Assembly (NCBI GenBank): GCA_046346965.1
Contig: JAXMHB010000006.1
Coordinates: 186,001-250,000 of the forward strand
DNA length: 64,000 nt
DNA from: JAXMHB01 sp046346965
GTDB taxonomy: Bacteria; Pseudomonadota; Gammaproteobacteria; Xanthomonadales; SZUA-5
Direction of reading: 5' to 3'
Each line of letters opens with the position of its first letter. Position 1 is the first letter of the stretch. Both the position numbers and the translations under genes were made by a program. Under the pieces are notes generated by a model. It saw only the letters and a program-made list of their open reading frames with translations. It searched no databases and was not told where the DNA came from. This document shows, one piece after another, positions 17,973-26,642 of this stretch.

Positions 17973-18398
17973 TCAGTGCTTGTTGCCCATCTTGCGCAAG
18001 CGATCGATCGCCTGCAGCTGGGCGGCGAGCGCGGCCAACTCGGCCTGGGCGGCAGCCACTTCCTTGACGTCCATCTGATTGGCGATGGCGCGTTCGGCGG
18101 CTTCCTTGGCCTCGCGGACCTTGGCCTCATCGAGATCGGCCGCACGCACCGCGGTGTCGGTCAGGATGGTGACGACCGTCGGCTGCACTTCGAGGATGCC
18201 GCCCGAAACGTACAGGAACAGCTCCTCGTCATTCGGCTGGATCACGCGCACCTGACCCGGCTTCAGACGGGTGATCAGCGGCGTGTGGCGCGGCGCAATA
18301 CCGAGCTCGCCCATCTCGCCGGTGGCGACCACGAGCTTGGCCTCGCCGTGGAAAACCTCGGCTTCGGCACTGACGACGTCTACGCGGATGGTGCTCAT
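17973..18398 (-). CDS. atpC: ATP synthase F1 epsilon subunit
   Basis: The epsilon subunit is part of the central stalk and limits ATP hydrolysis. The 141-residue protein has the N-terminal beta-sandwich (V-D-V-V-S-A-E-A-E-V-F, then G-E-L-G-I-A-P-R-H-T-P-L-I-T) and the C-terminal helical hairpin (about 90-141), so the regulatory helices are present. It is the last gene of the operon, followed by the 17922-17951 terminator. A 7-mer inverted repeat array separates it from atpD. Confidence 0.97.
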   Translation of the reverse strand: MSTIRVDVVSAEAEVFHGEAKLVVATGEMGELGIAPRHTPLITRLKPGQVRVIQPNDEELFLYVSGGILEVQPTVVTILTDTAVRAADLDEAKVREAKEAAERAIANQMDVKEVAAAQAELAALAAQLQAIDRLRKMGNKH

Positions 18399-18463
18399 GG
18401 GCTACGGACTACCTTGTTCGTCTTTGGATGCTGCTTCGGGCTTCGGAGCGCCCTTGTCGCCGG

Positions 18464-18563
18464 GTGAGTGGTGCGCGCGGCTTGCGCCGCGCTCAGTTGT
18501 GAGTAGTGAGCAAAAAACCTGCGAGTGCGAGCTGTTACTCACCACTCACGACTCACCACTCAC
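18464..18563. repeat. 7-mer inverted array A, atpD-atpC junction
   Basis: The left arm has GTGAGTGGTG (18464-18473) and GTGAGTAGTGAG (18499-18510), split by a GC hairpin (GCGCGGC/GCCGCGC at 18475-18492). The right arm (18535-18563) is four complementary units of the CTCACNA type. It starts 8 bases after the atpD stop (on the minus strand) and lies 66 bases before the atpC start, so it is transcribed. Array C has the same split architecture. Confidence 0.9.
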
Positions 18564-18571
18564 AGCCGCCG

Positions 18572-19978
18572 TCAGGCGGCCACACCCATTTCCTTCGCCT
18601 TCGCGTAGGCCTCTTCGATGCCGCCGACCATGTAGAAGGCCTGCTCCGGCAGGTGATCGACTTCACCGTCGACGATCATCTTGAAGCCGCGGATGGTTTC
18701 CTTCAGCGACACGTACTTGCCCGGGCTGCCGGTGAACACTTCGGCGACGTGGAAGGGCTGGCTGAAGAACTTCTCGACCTTGCGCGCGCGCGCCACGGTC
18801 GCCTTGTCTTCTTCCGACAGTTCGTCCATGCCCAGGATCGCGATGATGTCCTTCAGCTCTTTGTAGCGCTGCAGCGTGGACTGCACGCGGCGCGCGGTGT
18901 CGTAGTGCTCGTTGCCGATCACGTTCGGATCGAGCTGACGGCTGGTGGAATCCAGCGGGTCCACCGCCGGGTAAATACCCAGCGAGGCGATGTTGCGGCT
19001 GAGCACCACGGTCGCGTCCAAGTGCGCGAAGGTGGTGGCCGGCGACGGGTCGGTCAAGTCGTCCGCCGGCACGTACACGGCCTGGATCGAGGTGATCGAA
19101 CCGGTCTTGGTCGAGGTGATGCGTTCCTGCAGCACGCCCATTTCCTCGGCCAGCGTCGGCTGGTAACCCACCGCGGACGGCATACGGCCGAGCAGTGCGG
19201 ACACTTCGGTACCGGCCAGCGTGTAACGGTAGATGTTGTCGACGAACAGCAGCACGTCGCGACCCTTGCCGGACGCGTCCTTCTCGTCGCGGAAGTACTC
19301 GGCCATGGTCAGGCCGGTCAGCGCGACGCGCAGGCGGTTACCGGGCGGCTCATTCATCTGGCCGTACACCATCGCCACCTTGTCGAGCACGTTGGAGTCT
19401 TTCATCTCGTGGTAGAAGTCGTTGCCCTCGCGGGTACGCTCGCCCACGCCGGCGAACACGGACAGACCCGAGTGCGCCTTCGCGATGTTGTTGATCAGCT
19501 CCATCATGTTGACGGTCTTGCCCACGCCGGCGCCGCCGAACAGGCCGATCTTGCCGCCCTTGGCGAAGGGGCACATCAAGTCGATCACCTTGATGCCGGT
19601 TTCCAGCAGGTCGTTGCCACCCGCCTGGTCGGCGTAACTCGGCGCCGAGCGGTGAATGACCCAGCGCTCCTGCTCACCGATCGGGCCAGCCTCGTCGATG
19701 GGGTTGCCGAGCACGTCCATGATGCGACCGAGCGTTTTCACGCCGACCGGCACCGCGATTGCCTTGCCGGTGTTTTCGGCAATCAGGTTGCGCTTCAGGC
19801 CGTCGGTGGAACCGAGCGCGATGGTGCGCACGATGCCGTCACCCAACTGCTGCTGCACCTCCAAGGTGATATCGGTGCCCACCACCTTGAGCGCGTCGTA
19901 CACCTTCGGCACGGATTCGCGCGGGAATTCGACGTCGACGACGGCGCCGATGATCTGTACGACTTTGCCCTGGCTCAT
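18572..19978 (-). CDS. atpD: ATP synthase F1 beta subunit
   Basis: The beta subunit carries the catalytic nucleotide sites. The 468-residue protein has Walker A G-G-A-G-V-G-K-T, the conserved G-E-R-T-R-E-G-N-D, Walker B D-V-L-L-F-V-D-N-I-Y-R and the Y-Q-P-T-L-A-E-E-M-G segment. The start ATG at 19978 follows GGAGCAAGAAC; in-frame codons further upstream are translated from the 7-mer array and are not genuine. It sits in atpIBEFHAGDC order, flanked on both sides by 7-mer arrays. Confidence 0.98.
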   Translation of the reverse strand: MSQGKVVQIIGAVVDVEFPRESVPKVYDALKVVGTDITLEVQQQLGDGIVRTIALGSTDGLKRNLIAENTGKAIAVPVGVKTLGRIMDVLGNPIDEAGPIGEQERWVIHRSAPSYADQAGGNDLLETGIKVIDLMCPFAKGGKIGLFGGAGVGKTVNMMELINNIAKAHSGLSVFAGVGERTREGNDFYHEMKDSNVLDKVAMVYGQMNEPPGNRLRVALTGLTMAEYFRDEKDASGKGRDVLLFVDNIYRYTLAGTEVSALLGRMPSAVGYQPTLAEEMGVLQERITSTKTGSITSIQAVYVPADDLTDPSPATTFAHLDATVVLSRNIASLGIYPAVDPLDSTSRQLDPNVIGNEHYDTARRVQSTLQRYKELKDIIAILGMDELSEEDKATVARARKVEKFFSQPFHVAEVFTGSPGKYVSLKETIRGFKMIVDGEVDHLPEQAFYMVGGIEEAYAKAKEMGVAA

Positions 19979-20045
19979 GTTCTTGCTCCGAACTTCATTG
20001 TGCGTTGGCTGGAAGCACTGCGCGCTCCCGGCCTTTGTCGATTTC

Positions 20046-20169
20046 GTGAGTGGTGAGTAGTGAGTGGTGAGTAGCAACTGGCGAGGGTCCAGCCTTGCTG
20101 CCTACTCAATCACCTTGCCGACATGGAACTGACGGCCTTTACTCACTACTCACCACTCACCACTCACTA
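20046..20169. repeat. 7-mer inverted array B, atpG-atpD junction
   Basis: Left arm 20046-20074 is GTGAGTG GTGAGTA GTGAGTG GTGAGTA plus G; right arm 20140-20169 is its complement. Twenty consecutive bases pair perfectly. A 65-base unique centre separates the arms. The right arm overlaps the atpG stop TAG (20167-20169). No promoter or gene is evident inside. Confidence 0.93.
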
Positions 20170-21030
20170 AACTGCCGCCGCGCCGCCGACGATTTCGCTG
20201 ATTTCCTGCGTGATCGCGGCCTGTCGGGCCTTGTTGTACACCAGCGTCAGATCACCGATCAGCTTGGTCGCGTTGTCGCTGGCGGACTTCATCGCCACCA
20301 TGCGCGCCGCGTGCTCACTGGCGAGGTTTTCCAGCACCGACTGGTACACCAGACTCTCGATGTAGCGCGTCAGCACGTGATCCATGATCTCCGGCGCGCC
20401 GGGTTCATAGAGGTAGTCCCACTCGTGCTTGCTGTCGATGTCCTCGGACGGCGGCAACGGCAACAGCTGATCGATGGTCGGCTTCTGCGTCATCGTGTTG
20501 ACGAAGTCGTTGTAGCAGACATACAAGCGATCGACGCGGCCCTGCATGTAGCTGTCCAGCATGACCTTGATTGAGCCGATCAGCTGATCGACGCGCGGCT
20601 TCTCGCCGAGGTGCGTGACCGACCCCAGGAAGTTGACCTTCAGGCGCTTGAAGAACGCGGTCGCCTTCGAGCCCACGCACACCACGTCGATCTCGGCACC
20701 CTTTTCCTGCCAGCCGCGAATTTCCGCGAGCAGCTTGCGGAACAGATTGGCGTTCAGACCGCCGCACAGGCCGCGATCGGTGGAGATGATGACGTAACCG
20801 ACGTGCGAAACCTCGGCACGTTCGACCAGGAACGGATGCTTGTACTCGGTATTCGCCTTGGCGACGTGGCCAATGACCTGGCGCATCAGCCGGGCGTACG
20901 GGCGCGAGGCCTTCATCAGGTCTTGCGCACGGCGAATCTTGCTGGCCGACACCATCTCCAGCGCGCGCGTCACCTTGCGGGTGTTCTGCACGCTCTTGAT
21001 CTTGGTCCGGATTTCTCTTGCGCCTGCCAT
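20167..21030 (-). CDS. atpG: ATP synthase F1 gamma subunit
   Basis: The gamma subunit is the rotating shaft coupling proton flow to catalysis. The 287-residue protein starts MAGAREIRTKIKSVQNTRKV and shows the K-V-T-R-A-L-E-M-V-S-A-S-K helix, the S-T-D-R-G-L-C-G-G-L-N Rossmann-like core and the C-terminal helix ending near I-S-E-I-V-G-G-A-A-A-V. Its TAG stop lies inside array B, meaning the repeat arm begins exactly where coding ends. Array C lies between it and atpA. Confidence 0.98.
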   Translation of the reverse strand: MAGAREIRTKIKSVQNTRKVTRALEMVSASKIRRAQDLMKASRPYARLMRQVIGHVAKANTEYKHPFLVERAEVSHVGYVIISTDRGLCGGLNANLFRKLLAEIRGWQEKGAEIDVVCVGSKATAFFKRLKVNFLGSVTHLGEKPRVDQLIGSIKVMLDSYMQGRVDRLYVCYNDFVNTMTQKPTIDQLLPLPPSEDIDSKHEWDYLYEPGAPEIMDHVLTRYIESLVYQSVLENLASEHAARMVAMKSASDNATKLIGDLTLVYNKARQAAITQEISEIVGGAAAV

Positions 21031-21052
21031 GTCTTTGCTCGCTTCGCTCGCA

Positions 21053-21152
21053 GTGAGTGGGCCGCGCGGCTGCGCCGCGCTCAGTGGGTAGTAGTGAGTA
21101 AGAGCGTCAAGTCGCGACCGTATCGGCTGCTACTCACCACTCACTACTCACT
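21053..21152. repeat. 7-mer inverted array C, atpA-atpG junction
   Basis: Left arm GTGAGTG (21053) then a GC hairpin (GCGCGGC/GCCGCGC, 21064-21080) and GTAGTAGTGAGTA; right arm 21130-21152 is the complementary CTCACC ACTCACT ACTCACT series. It begins three bases from the atpA stop (21156). The inserted GC hairpin plus TCAGT is nearly the same as in array A. Confidence 0.9.
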
Positions 21153-21155
21153 GCT

Positions 21156-22703
21156 TCACCAACTCCCCGTCTTCTTGAACTCGGCGATGCCCTTCTTGAA
21201 GGTCGCCTCGATGTCATTGTTCCAGTCGCCGGTGGTCGCGACCTTGTTCACCACGTCCGCGTAGTTGCTCTGGAAGTGCTGATGCAGGGCCTTTTCGAAG
21301 GCCTGGATCTTGCCGAGCGGCAGGTCGTCCATGAAGCCTTCGTTGACGGCGTACAGCGAAATCGCCATTTCCGCGACCGACATCGGCGCGTACTGCTTCT
21401 GCTTCATCAGCTCGGTGACGCGCTGGCCACGTTCCAGCTGCGCGCGGGTGGCGGCGTCGAGATCGGAAGCGAACTGGGCGAAGGCCGCGAGTTCGCGGTA
21501 CTGCGCCAGTGCCAGACGCACACCGCCGCCCAGCTTCTTGATGACCTTGGTCTGCGCGGCACCACCGACGCGGGACACCGAGATACCGGCGTTCATGGCC
21601 GGGCGGATACCGGCGTTGAACAAATCGGTTTCCAGGAAGATCTGGCCGTCGGTGATCGAGATCACGTTGGTCGGCACGAAGGCGGAGACGTCGCCGGCCT
21701 GCGTTTCGATGATCGGCAGCGCCGTCAGCGAACCGGTCTTGCCCTTCACTTCGCCATTGGTGAACTTCTCGACGTACTCCTCGTTCACGCGCGCGGCGCG
21801 CTCGAGCAGACGGGAGTGCAGATAGAACACGTCACCGGGATAGGCTTCGCGGCCCGGCGGACGGCGCAGCAGCAGCGAGATCTGGCGATAGGCCCAGGCC
21901 TGCTTGGTCAGATCGTCATAGATGATCAGCGCGTCTTCACCGCGGTCGCGGAAGTACTCGCCCATCGCGCAGCCGGCATAGGCGGCCACGTACTGCATCG
22001 CGGCGGACTCGGACGCCGAGGCGGCGACGATGATCGTGTGCGCCAGCGCGCCGTTTTCTTCCAGGCGGCGCACGACGTTGGCGATCGAGCTCTGCTTCTG
22101 GCCGATGGCGACGTAGATGCACTTAATGCCGCTGGCTTTCTGATTGATGATGGTGTCGACGGCCAGCGCCGTCTTGCCAGTCTGGCGGTCACCGATGATC
22201 AGCTCGCGCTGACCACGGCCGACCGGAACCATCGCGTCGACCGACTTGTAGCCGGTCTGCACCGGCTGCGCCACCGACTTGCGCCAGATCACGCCGGGCG
22301 CGACCTTTTCGATCGGGCTCGAGGACTTGGCGTTCAGCGGGCCCTTGCCGTCGATCGGGTTGCCGAGGGCATCAACCACGCGACCCAGCAGTTCCGGACC
22401 CACCGGTACTTCCAGGATGCGGCCGGTCGTCTTGACCGCGTCGCCTTCGCGCAGGTGCTCGTAGTCACCCAGCACCACCGCGCCGACGGAATCCCGTTCC
22501 AGGTTGAGCGCCAGCGCGAAGGTGTCGCCCGGCATCTCGATCATTTCGCCCTGCATGACGTCGGCAAGGCCGTGGATGCGCACGATACCGTCGGAGACGG
22601 ACACGATCGTGCCCTCGTTGCGCGCCTCGGCGGCGGCTGTGAACTTCTCGATGCGCGACTTGATCAGGTCGCTGATCTCGGAAGGATTCAGTTGCGTCTG
22701 CAT
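21156..22703 (-). CDS. atpA: ATP synthase F1 alpha subunit
   Basis: The alpha subunit carries the non-catalytic nucleotide sites of F1. The 515-residue protein is full length, with Walker A G-D-R-Q-T-G-K-T, L-I-I-Y-D-D-L-T-K-Q-A and the G-R-E-A-Y-P-G-D-V-F-Y-L-H-S-R-L-L-E-R block. It starts MQTQLNPSEISDLIKSRIEK. Only 64 bases separate it from atpH, so no array is present on that side. Confidence 0.98.
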   Translation of the reverse strand: MQTQLNPSEISDLIKSRIEKFTAAAEARNEGTIVSVSDGIVRIHGLADVMQGEMIEMPGDTFALALNLERDSVGAVVLGDYEHLREGDAVKTTGRILEVPVGPELLGRVVDALGNPIDGKGPLNAKSSSPIEKVAPGVIWRKSVAQPVQTGYKSVDAMVPVGRGQRELIIGDRQTGKTALAVDTIINQKASGIKCIYVAIGQKQSSIANVVRRLEENGALAHTIIVAASASESAAMQYVAAYAGCAMGEYFRDRGEDALIIYDDLTKQAWAYRQISLLLRRPPGREAYPGDVFYLHSRLLERAARVNEEYVEKFTNGEVKGKTGSLTALPIIETQAGDVSAFVPTNVISITDGQIFLETDLFNAGIRPAMNAGISVSRVGGAAQTKVIKKLGGGVRLALAQYRELAAFAQFASDLDAATRAQLERGQRVTELMKQKQYAPMSVAEMAISLYAVNEGFMDDLPLGKIQAFEKALHQHFQSNYADVVNKVATTGDWNNDIEATFKKGIAEFKKTGSW

Positions 22704-22767
22704 GACCTAGGATTCCGCAAAAGTTTGAAGTGGGGTGGCTGGCGCACGGCGCCGGGCCGCGTATCTG

Positions 22768-23301
22768 TTACTGGGCCAGATCGGCGCGCAGGCGCGCCAG
22801 CTTGCCTTTGAGCGAACCATCGATGACCACATCGCCGGCCTCGACCACAGCACCACCGATCAACTCGGCGTCAATGACCACATCCAGCGTCACGGTGCGG
22901 TCAAAGCGCTTCGCCAAGGCGCCCGCCAGCTGCTGTTGCTGGACCGAATCGATCGGCATCGCAGCACGCACACGCACCTTGAGCGTGCGCTCGTCGTCCG
23001 CGCGCAGGCCTTCGTATAGACCGGCGATCTCACCCAGCAGCGCCAGGCGCTGATTGGATTCCAGCAAGGCCAGGAATCGACCGAAGCTGCCGTCCGCCGG
23101 CTCACCGTCCGGCAGGAACAGCGCGACGCGATCCGCCGCGCTGAGCTTGGGACTGCCGATCAGCGTTTGCACCACCGACTGCCCGGCCACCTGGGCGGCG
23201 AAGGCCAGTCGCGACGACCATGCAGCAGCCGCCTGCTCACTCCGGGCGAGTTCGAAGGCGGCACGCGCGTACGGACGCGCCAGAGTGAGGGCGTTACTCA
23301 T
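22768..23301 (-). CDS. atpH: ATP synthase F1 delta subunit
   Basis: The delta subunit joins the peripheral stalk b to the top of F1. The 177-residue protein starts MSNALTLARPYARAAFELAR, the typical A-R-P-Y-A-x-A-x-F motif, and ends in the conserved G-D-V-V-I-D-G-S-L-K-G-K-L-A-R-L segment. Its ATG overlaps the atpF stop in an ATGA arrangement, so it is translationally coupled. Confidence 0.96.
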   Translation of the reverse strand: MSNALTLARPYARAAFELARSEQAAAAWSSRLAFAAQVAGQSVVQTLIGSPKLSAADRVALFLPDGEPADGSFGRFLALLESNQRLALLGEIAGLYEGLRADDERTLKVRVRAAMPIDSVQQQQLAGALAKRFDRTVTLDVVIDAELIGGAVVEAGDVVIDGSLKGKLARLRADLAQ

Positions 23302-23774
23302 CGGGCGATCTCGCTGATCAGTTCGTCCAGCAGTTCTTTGTGCGCCTTGGCGTCAATTTCCTTGCGGATCAGACGCTCAGCGCCCTTCACTGCCAGTTCC
23401 GCGACCTTGTTCCGCAGCTCTTCGCGGGCGCGATGGGCTTCGGTTTCGATCTCGGCGATGGCAATCGACTTCTGACGGCTGCCTTCGGCGACCGCATCGG
23501 ACTTGGCCTTCTCGAGGATGGCCGCGTATTCCTTCTCGGCGCGATCGCGGATGCCGGCCGCCTCGCCGCGCGCCTCGCGGATCACCTGATCCTGCTTCTC
23601 GCTGGCGGACGCCAGCGCTCGCTTGCCGTCCTCGGCCGCCGCAAGCCCGTCAGCGATCTTCTTCTGACGTTCCTCGATGGCGCCGATGATGTGCGGCCAG
23701 CCGAACTTCATCACCAGCCAAGCCGTCGCGAAGAACGCGAGGCCCTGGATGACCAAGGTCAAGTTGATATTCAT
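23298..23774 (-). CDS. atpF: ATP synthase Fo b subunit
   Basis: The b subunit forms the peripheral stalk. This 158-residue protein has one N-terminal membrane helix (about 5-24, L-T-L-V-I-Q-G-L-A-F-F-A-T-A-W) followed by a long charged, coiled-coil helix to the end. Starting MNINLTLVIQ matches gammaproteobacterial b subunits. It overlaps atpH by four bases. Confidence 0.96.
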   Translation of the reverse strand: MNINLTLVIQGLAFFATAWLVMKFGWPHIIGAIEERQKKIADGLAAAEDGKRALASASEKQDQVIREARGEAAGIRDRAEKEYAAILEKAKSDAVAEGSRQKSIAIAEIETEAHRAREELRNKVAELAVKGAERLIRKEIDAKAHKELLDELISEIAR

Positions 23775-23837
23775 CGCTGTACTCCGTCGGGGCGACCGCG
23801 CTCACGCGGCCGCCGGACTATCGCTATTGGAGACGGA

Positions 23838-24101
23838 TCAACCGGCCAGCTGCGACAGGAACGGATTGGCGAAGATCAGCAGCAGCGCGATGGCGACGCC
23901 GATCATCGGCACGGCGTCCAACAGACCGGCAACGATGAACATCTTGGTCTGCAGCATCGGGGCCAGCTCCGGCTGGCGGCTGGCGCCTTCCAGGAACTTG
24001 CCACCCAGCAGCGCAAAGCCGATGGCGGTGCCGAGTGCGCCGAAGCCGATCAGCAGGCTGGCGGCGATCAGCGTGTAGCTCATGACTGTTGCGATTTCCA
24101 T
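23838..24101 (-). CDS. atpE: ATP synthase Fo c subunit
   Basis: The c subunit forms the proton-carrying rotor ring. The 87-residue protein is two membrane helices joined by the R-Q-P-E loop; the ion-binding carboxylate is Asp in A-G-L-L-D-A-V-P. The residues expected for sodium coupling are not seen, so proton coupling is likely. The ATG at 24101 has GGAG six bases upstream; a TTG extension is less likely. Confidence 0.96.
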   Translation of the reverse strand: MEIATVMSYTLIAASLLIGFGALGTAIGFALLGGKFLEGASRQPELAPMLQTKMFIVAGLLDAVPMIGVAIALLLIFANPFLSQLAG

Positions 24102-24153
24102 GGTCAACTCCGTAATGACTGTTTTTGTTGAGGTGAAGGGTGCAGCTGTTGGA

Positions 24154-24999
24154 TCAGTGATGCTCGGCTGCCATGCTGAGATAGACGATCGTCAGCATCA
24201 TGAAGATGAAGGCTTGCAGAGTGATCACCAGGACGTGGAACGCGGTCCAGATGAATCCGGCGATGAACTGCATCGGCGCCAGCGCGTAGAAGGACGTATC
24301 GCTCAAGGTGGCACCGAGCGTCATCACGGCGATCAGGATGAAAATCAGTTCACCCGCGTACATATTGCCGAACAGTCGCAGCGACAGCGACACCGGGCGC
24401 ACGGCTTCCTCGATGAGGCGCAGCAGCAGGTTGGCCGGCGCGATCTTGGGGCCGAAAGGGGCGGTAAAGAACTCGCCGAAGAAGCCACCGACGCCCTTGT
24501 GCTTGATGCCCATGTACTGGATCAGCAGGAACACGGTAAGCGCCATGCCCAGCGTGGTGTTGAGATCCGCCGTGGGCACTACGCGCAGGTAGTTGATGCC
24601 CGATGCGTGAGCTGCGGCCGGCAACGCGTCGACCGGCAGCATGTCCATGAAGTTCATCAGGAAGGTGAGCATGAAGATGGTGATCGCCAAGGGTGCGACC
24701 AGCTTGCTCTTGCCGTGGAAGGTGTCCTTGACCAGACCATCCACCACTTCGACGACCATTTCGAAGAAGCACTGCAGCTTGCCCGGCACGCCCGACGTGG
24801 ACTTGCGAGCCACACGCAGGAACAGTCCCAGGAAGATCGCGATCATCAGGAACTTGAAGAAGACGCTGTCGACGTTCACGGTCCAGAACGCGCCCTCGCC
24901 GACCTTGACCTGCAGGTGGTGCAGGTGGTGGACGATGTACTCGGTCATGCCACCGGAGCCACCCTCACTTGCGACCACGTTATTCAAGAGCTCATCCAT
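24154..24999 (-). CDS. atpB: ATP synthase Fo a subunit
   Basis: The a subunit holds the proton half-channels beside the c ring. This 281-residue integral membrane protein has six or so helices and the conserved segments F-L-M-N-F-M-D-M-L-P-V-D and R-P-V-S-L-S-L-R-L-F-G-N-M-Y-A-G-E, whose Arg is the essential residue facing the c ring. It overlaps the end of atpI by eight bases. Confidence 0.97.
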   Translation of the reverse strand: MDELLNNVVASEGGSGGMTEYIVHHLHHLQVKVGEGAFWTVNVDSVFFKFLMIAIFLGLFLRVARKSTSGVPGKLQCFFEMVVEVVDGLVKDTFHGKSKLVAPLAITIFMLTFLMNFMDMLPVDALPAAAHASGINYLRVVPTADLNTTLGMALTVFLLIQYMGIKHKGVGGFFGEFFTAPFGPKIAPANLLLRLIEEAVRPVSLSLRLFGNMYAGELIFILIAVMTLGATLSDTSFYALAPMQFIAGFIWTAFHVLVITLQAFIFMMLTIVYLSMAAEHH

Positions 25000-25363
25000 A
25001 GCGTAGTAATGCCCAGGTCCCTGCCAGTTGTGCCGCGATCAGACCGGTCAGCAGGCCCCCGGCAGGCAGCCGCACGACGATCAATCCGAACGCAAACACC
25101 GCGAACAACACCAACCACTTCAGCGCCGCCGCGCCGTAGAAGCGCCGCAGCAAAGTCTTCACCGCGGCCACGCCCTGCATCTGTCGCCAGGCGAACACCG
25201 CACTTCCGCACGCCACCGCGCATGCACCCCAGGCGACCGACAGCGCCAGCGAAACCGATTGCGACCAGAGCGCCGCAACCACCGCGCCGACCATGGCAGC
25301 CCACAGATGCGCTATTGCCACGCGCTTCGCCAACTCTCTGCCACCCGCGTAAGGATCCCGCAT
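24992..25363 (-). CDS. atpI: ATP synthase subunit I
   Basis: AtpI is a small membrane protein thought to help c-ring assembly or magnesium supply. This 123-residue protein has four hydrophobic helices and starts MRDPYAGGRELAKRVAIAHL. GAGGT lies before the ATG at 25363. It is the first gene of the operon, with a sigma-70-type promoter 60 bases upstream. Divergence is typical of AtpI, so position weighs heavily in this call. Confidence 0.88.
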   Translation of the reverse strand: MRDPYAGGRELAKRVAIAHLWAAMVGAVVAALWSQSVSLALSVAWGACAVACGSAVFAWRQMQGVAAVKTLLRRFYGAAALKWLVLFAVFAFGLIVVRLPAGGLLTGLIAAQLAGTWALLRYG

Positions 25364-25424
25364 GTGTACCTCGGGTGGGCGGCGCGATGACTGCGCTGAC
25401 GAGGTGGCCGGAAAAATCAGCGAA

Positions 25425-25454
25425 AGTATATCGGTCGCTTTCCAGGCATCGCAA
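25425..25454 (-). promoter_or_regulatory. Likely sigma-70 promoter of the atp operon
   Basis: On the minus strand -35 TTGCGA (25454-25449) and -10 TATACT (25430-25425) are 18 bases apart, about 60 bases before the atpI ATG. It is the best-formed promoter in the 377-base gap between atpI and the divergent cNMP/FHA gene. Confidence 0.7.
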
Positions 25455-25740
25455 GTCAGATGACAGTGAAACATCCACATCACGAGGCCGAAGTCTGGAG
25501 TCCAAGCTCTAGCGGAGTCCTTCGCAGGCCGCTTGAGTCGCCCTATCTGCTCGATCCTGCGTCCGTCCCCTGCAACCTCGATCCTGCTGCACCGCAGCAT
25601 GATGCTCGCGCGTCATCGCCCCTGTCGCCATTCGACTTTGGTGTCGGACCATGCAGGCGCGTCCCTTGCTGCTGGCTTCCAGCGCTCGGCATACTCGGGA
25701 ATGCGCTGCAGCAACCTATCTCCAGCCGGCGAATGAACCC
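25455..25740. other. Intergenic stretch upstream of the signalling cluster
   Basis: I see no gene, clear hairpin or repeat here. Short open frames exist but lack ribosome sites and family features. It should contain the promoter for the plus-strand cNMP/FHA cluster, which I could not pin down. Confidence 0.5.
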
Positions 25741-26577
25741 ATGAGCGAATCGAAACCCGTCTTTGTCGACGTCGCGGCCGGCAGCTTCGTGTTCCGCGAG
25801 GGTGACGCTGGCAGCGATATGTACATCATCGAGTCGGGCACGGTCGAGGTGCTGCGCAGCGCGCGCGGCAGCGAGCCGCTGGCCACGCTGTCGGCGGGCG
25901 ATTTTTTCGGCGAGATGGCGATCCTCGAAGATCAGCCGCGCTTCGCCAGCGTGCGCGCGACCACGGCCGCGCGCCTGCTGCGGGTGGACCGGGCCGCGTT
26001 TGCCGGCATGCTGCGCGACAATTTCGAGATCGCCGTGCGCATCATGCGCAAATTGGTGGCGCGGCTGCGGCGCACCGAGGAACAGCTGCAGGCGGTGCAG
26101 GAGCAGCTGAATGCCGCGCGCCGGCCCGACTCGGCCACGCCGGCCATGCCGATGAATCCCCTGCCGCGCGAGACCATGAAGGCCGACAGCCCGCGACCGG
26201 CGCCGACGCCCAGCAAGCGGATCGCGCCTATCGATCCCGCCTCGCTGGGCAAGCCGATGAAGCTGGTGCATGCGGACAGCGGCAGCGAGTTCGCTCTGAC
26301 CAGCAGCAAGCCGGAAATGCTGATCGGCCGGCCGGATCCGGTGACCGGTCTGTTGCCCGAGATCAACCTGGGGCCGCTCGATACCCACCGCAGCCTGTCC
26401 AGGCGCCATGCCAAGGTCATCAATGAGGGCGGCATCCTGTTCCTGCGCGAGGAAGTCGGCACCACCAATGGCACCTTCATCGACGGCGAACGCGTCCCTA
26501 CCGGGCAAGCGCGTCCGTTGAAGGCCGGTAGCGTGCTGCGCTTTGGCTCGGTGGAACTGAAGGTCGAGCTGCTGTAG
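25741..26577 (+). CDS. Cyclic-nucleotide-binding domain plus FHA domain protein
   Basis: This 278-residue cytoplasmic protein joins two sensing modules. Residues 8-115 form a CRP-like cNMP-binding barrel with F-F-G-E-M-A-I-L-E-D-Q-P-R in the phosphate-binding cassette; no HTH follows, so it is not a classical CRP regulator. After a Pro-rich linker (130-170) comes an FHA domain (about 185-278) with G-R at 196-197, S-L-S-R-R-H around 218-223 and T-N-G-T at 242-245, the full set for phosphothreonine binding. It heads a three-gene cluster with an FHA coiled-coil protein and a STAS protein. The start at 25741 is favoured by domain boundaries, though the ribosome site is weak. Confidence 0.85.
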   Translation: MSESKPVFVDVAAGSFVFREGDAGSDMYIIESGTVEVLRSARGSEPLATLSAGDFFGEMAILEDQPRFASVRATTAARLLRVDRAAFAGMLRDNFEIAVRIMRKLVARLRRTEEQLQAVQEQLNAARRPDSATPAMPMNPLPRETMKADSPRPAPTPSKRIAPIDPASLGKPMKLVHADSGSEFALTSSKPEMLIGRPDPVTGLLPEINLGPLDTHRSLSRRHAKVINEGGILFLREEVGTTNGTFIDGERVPTGQARPLKAGSVLRFGSVELKVELL

Positions 26578-26642
26578 TCGTCGAGGATCGGCAACACCGC
26601 CGCTGGCGGCCCCAGAAGCGTCAGATCTGCCCGGGAGGCGTG

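Noticed and set aside
20038..20077. N-terminal extension of AtpD encoded by the repeat region
   Set aside because: The added residues come from the 7-mer array and spacer; the ribosome site and homology place the start at 19978.
18464..21152. CRISPR array
   Set aside because: The repeats are 7 bases in direct tandem without unique spacers of constant length, and no cas genes occur.
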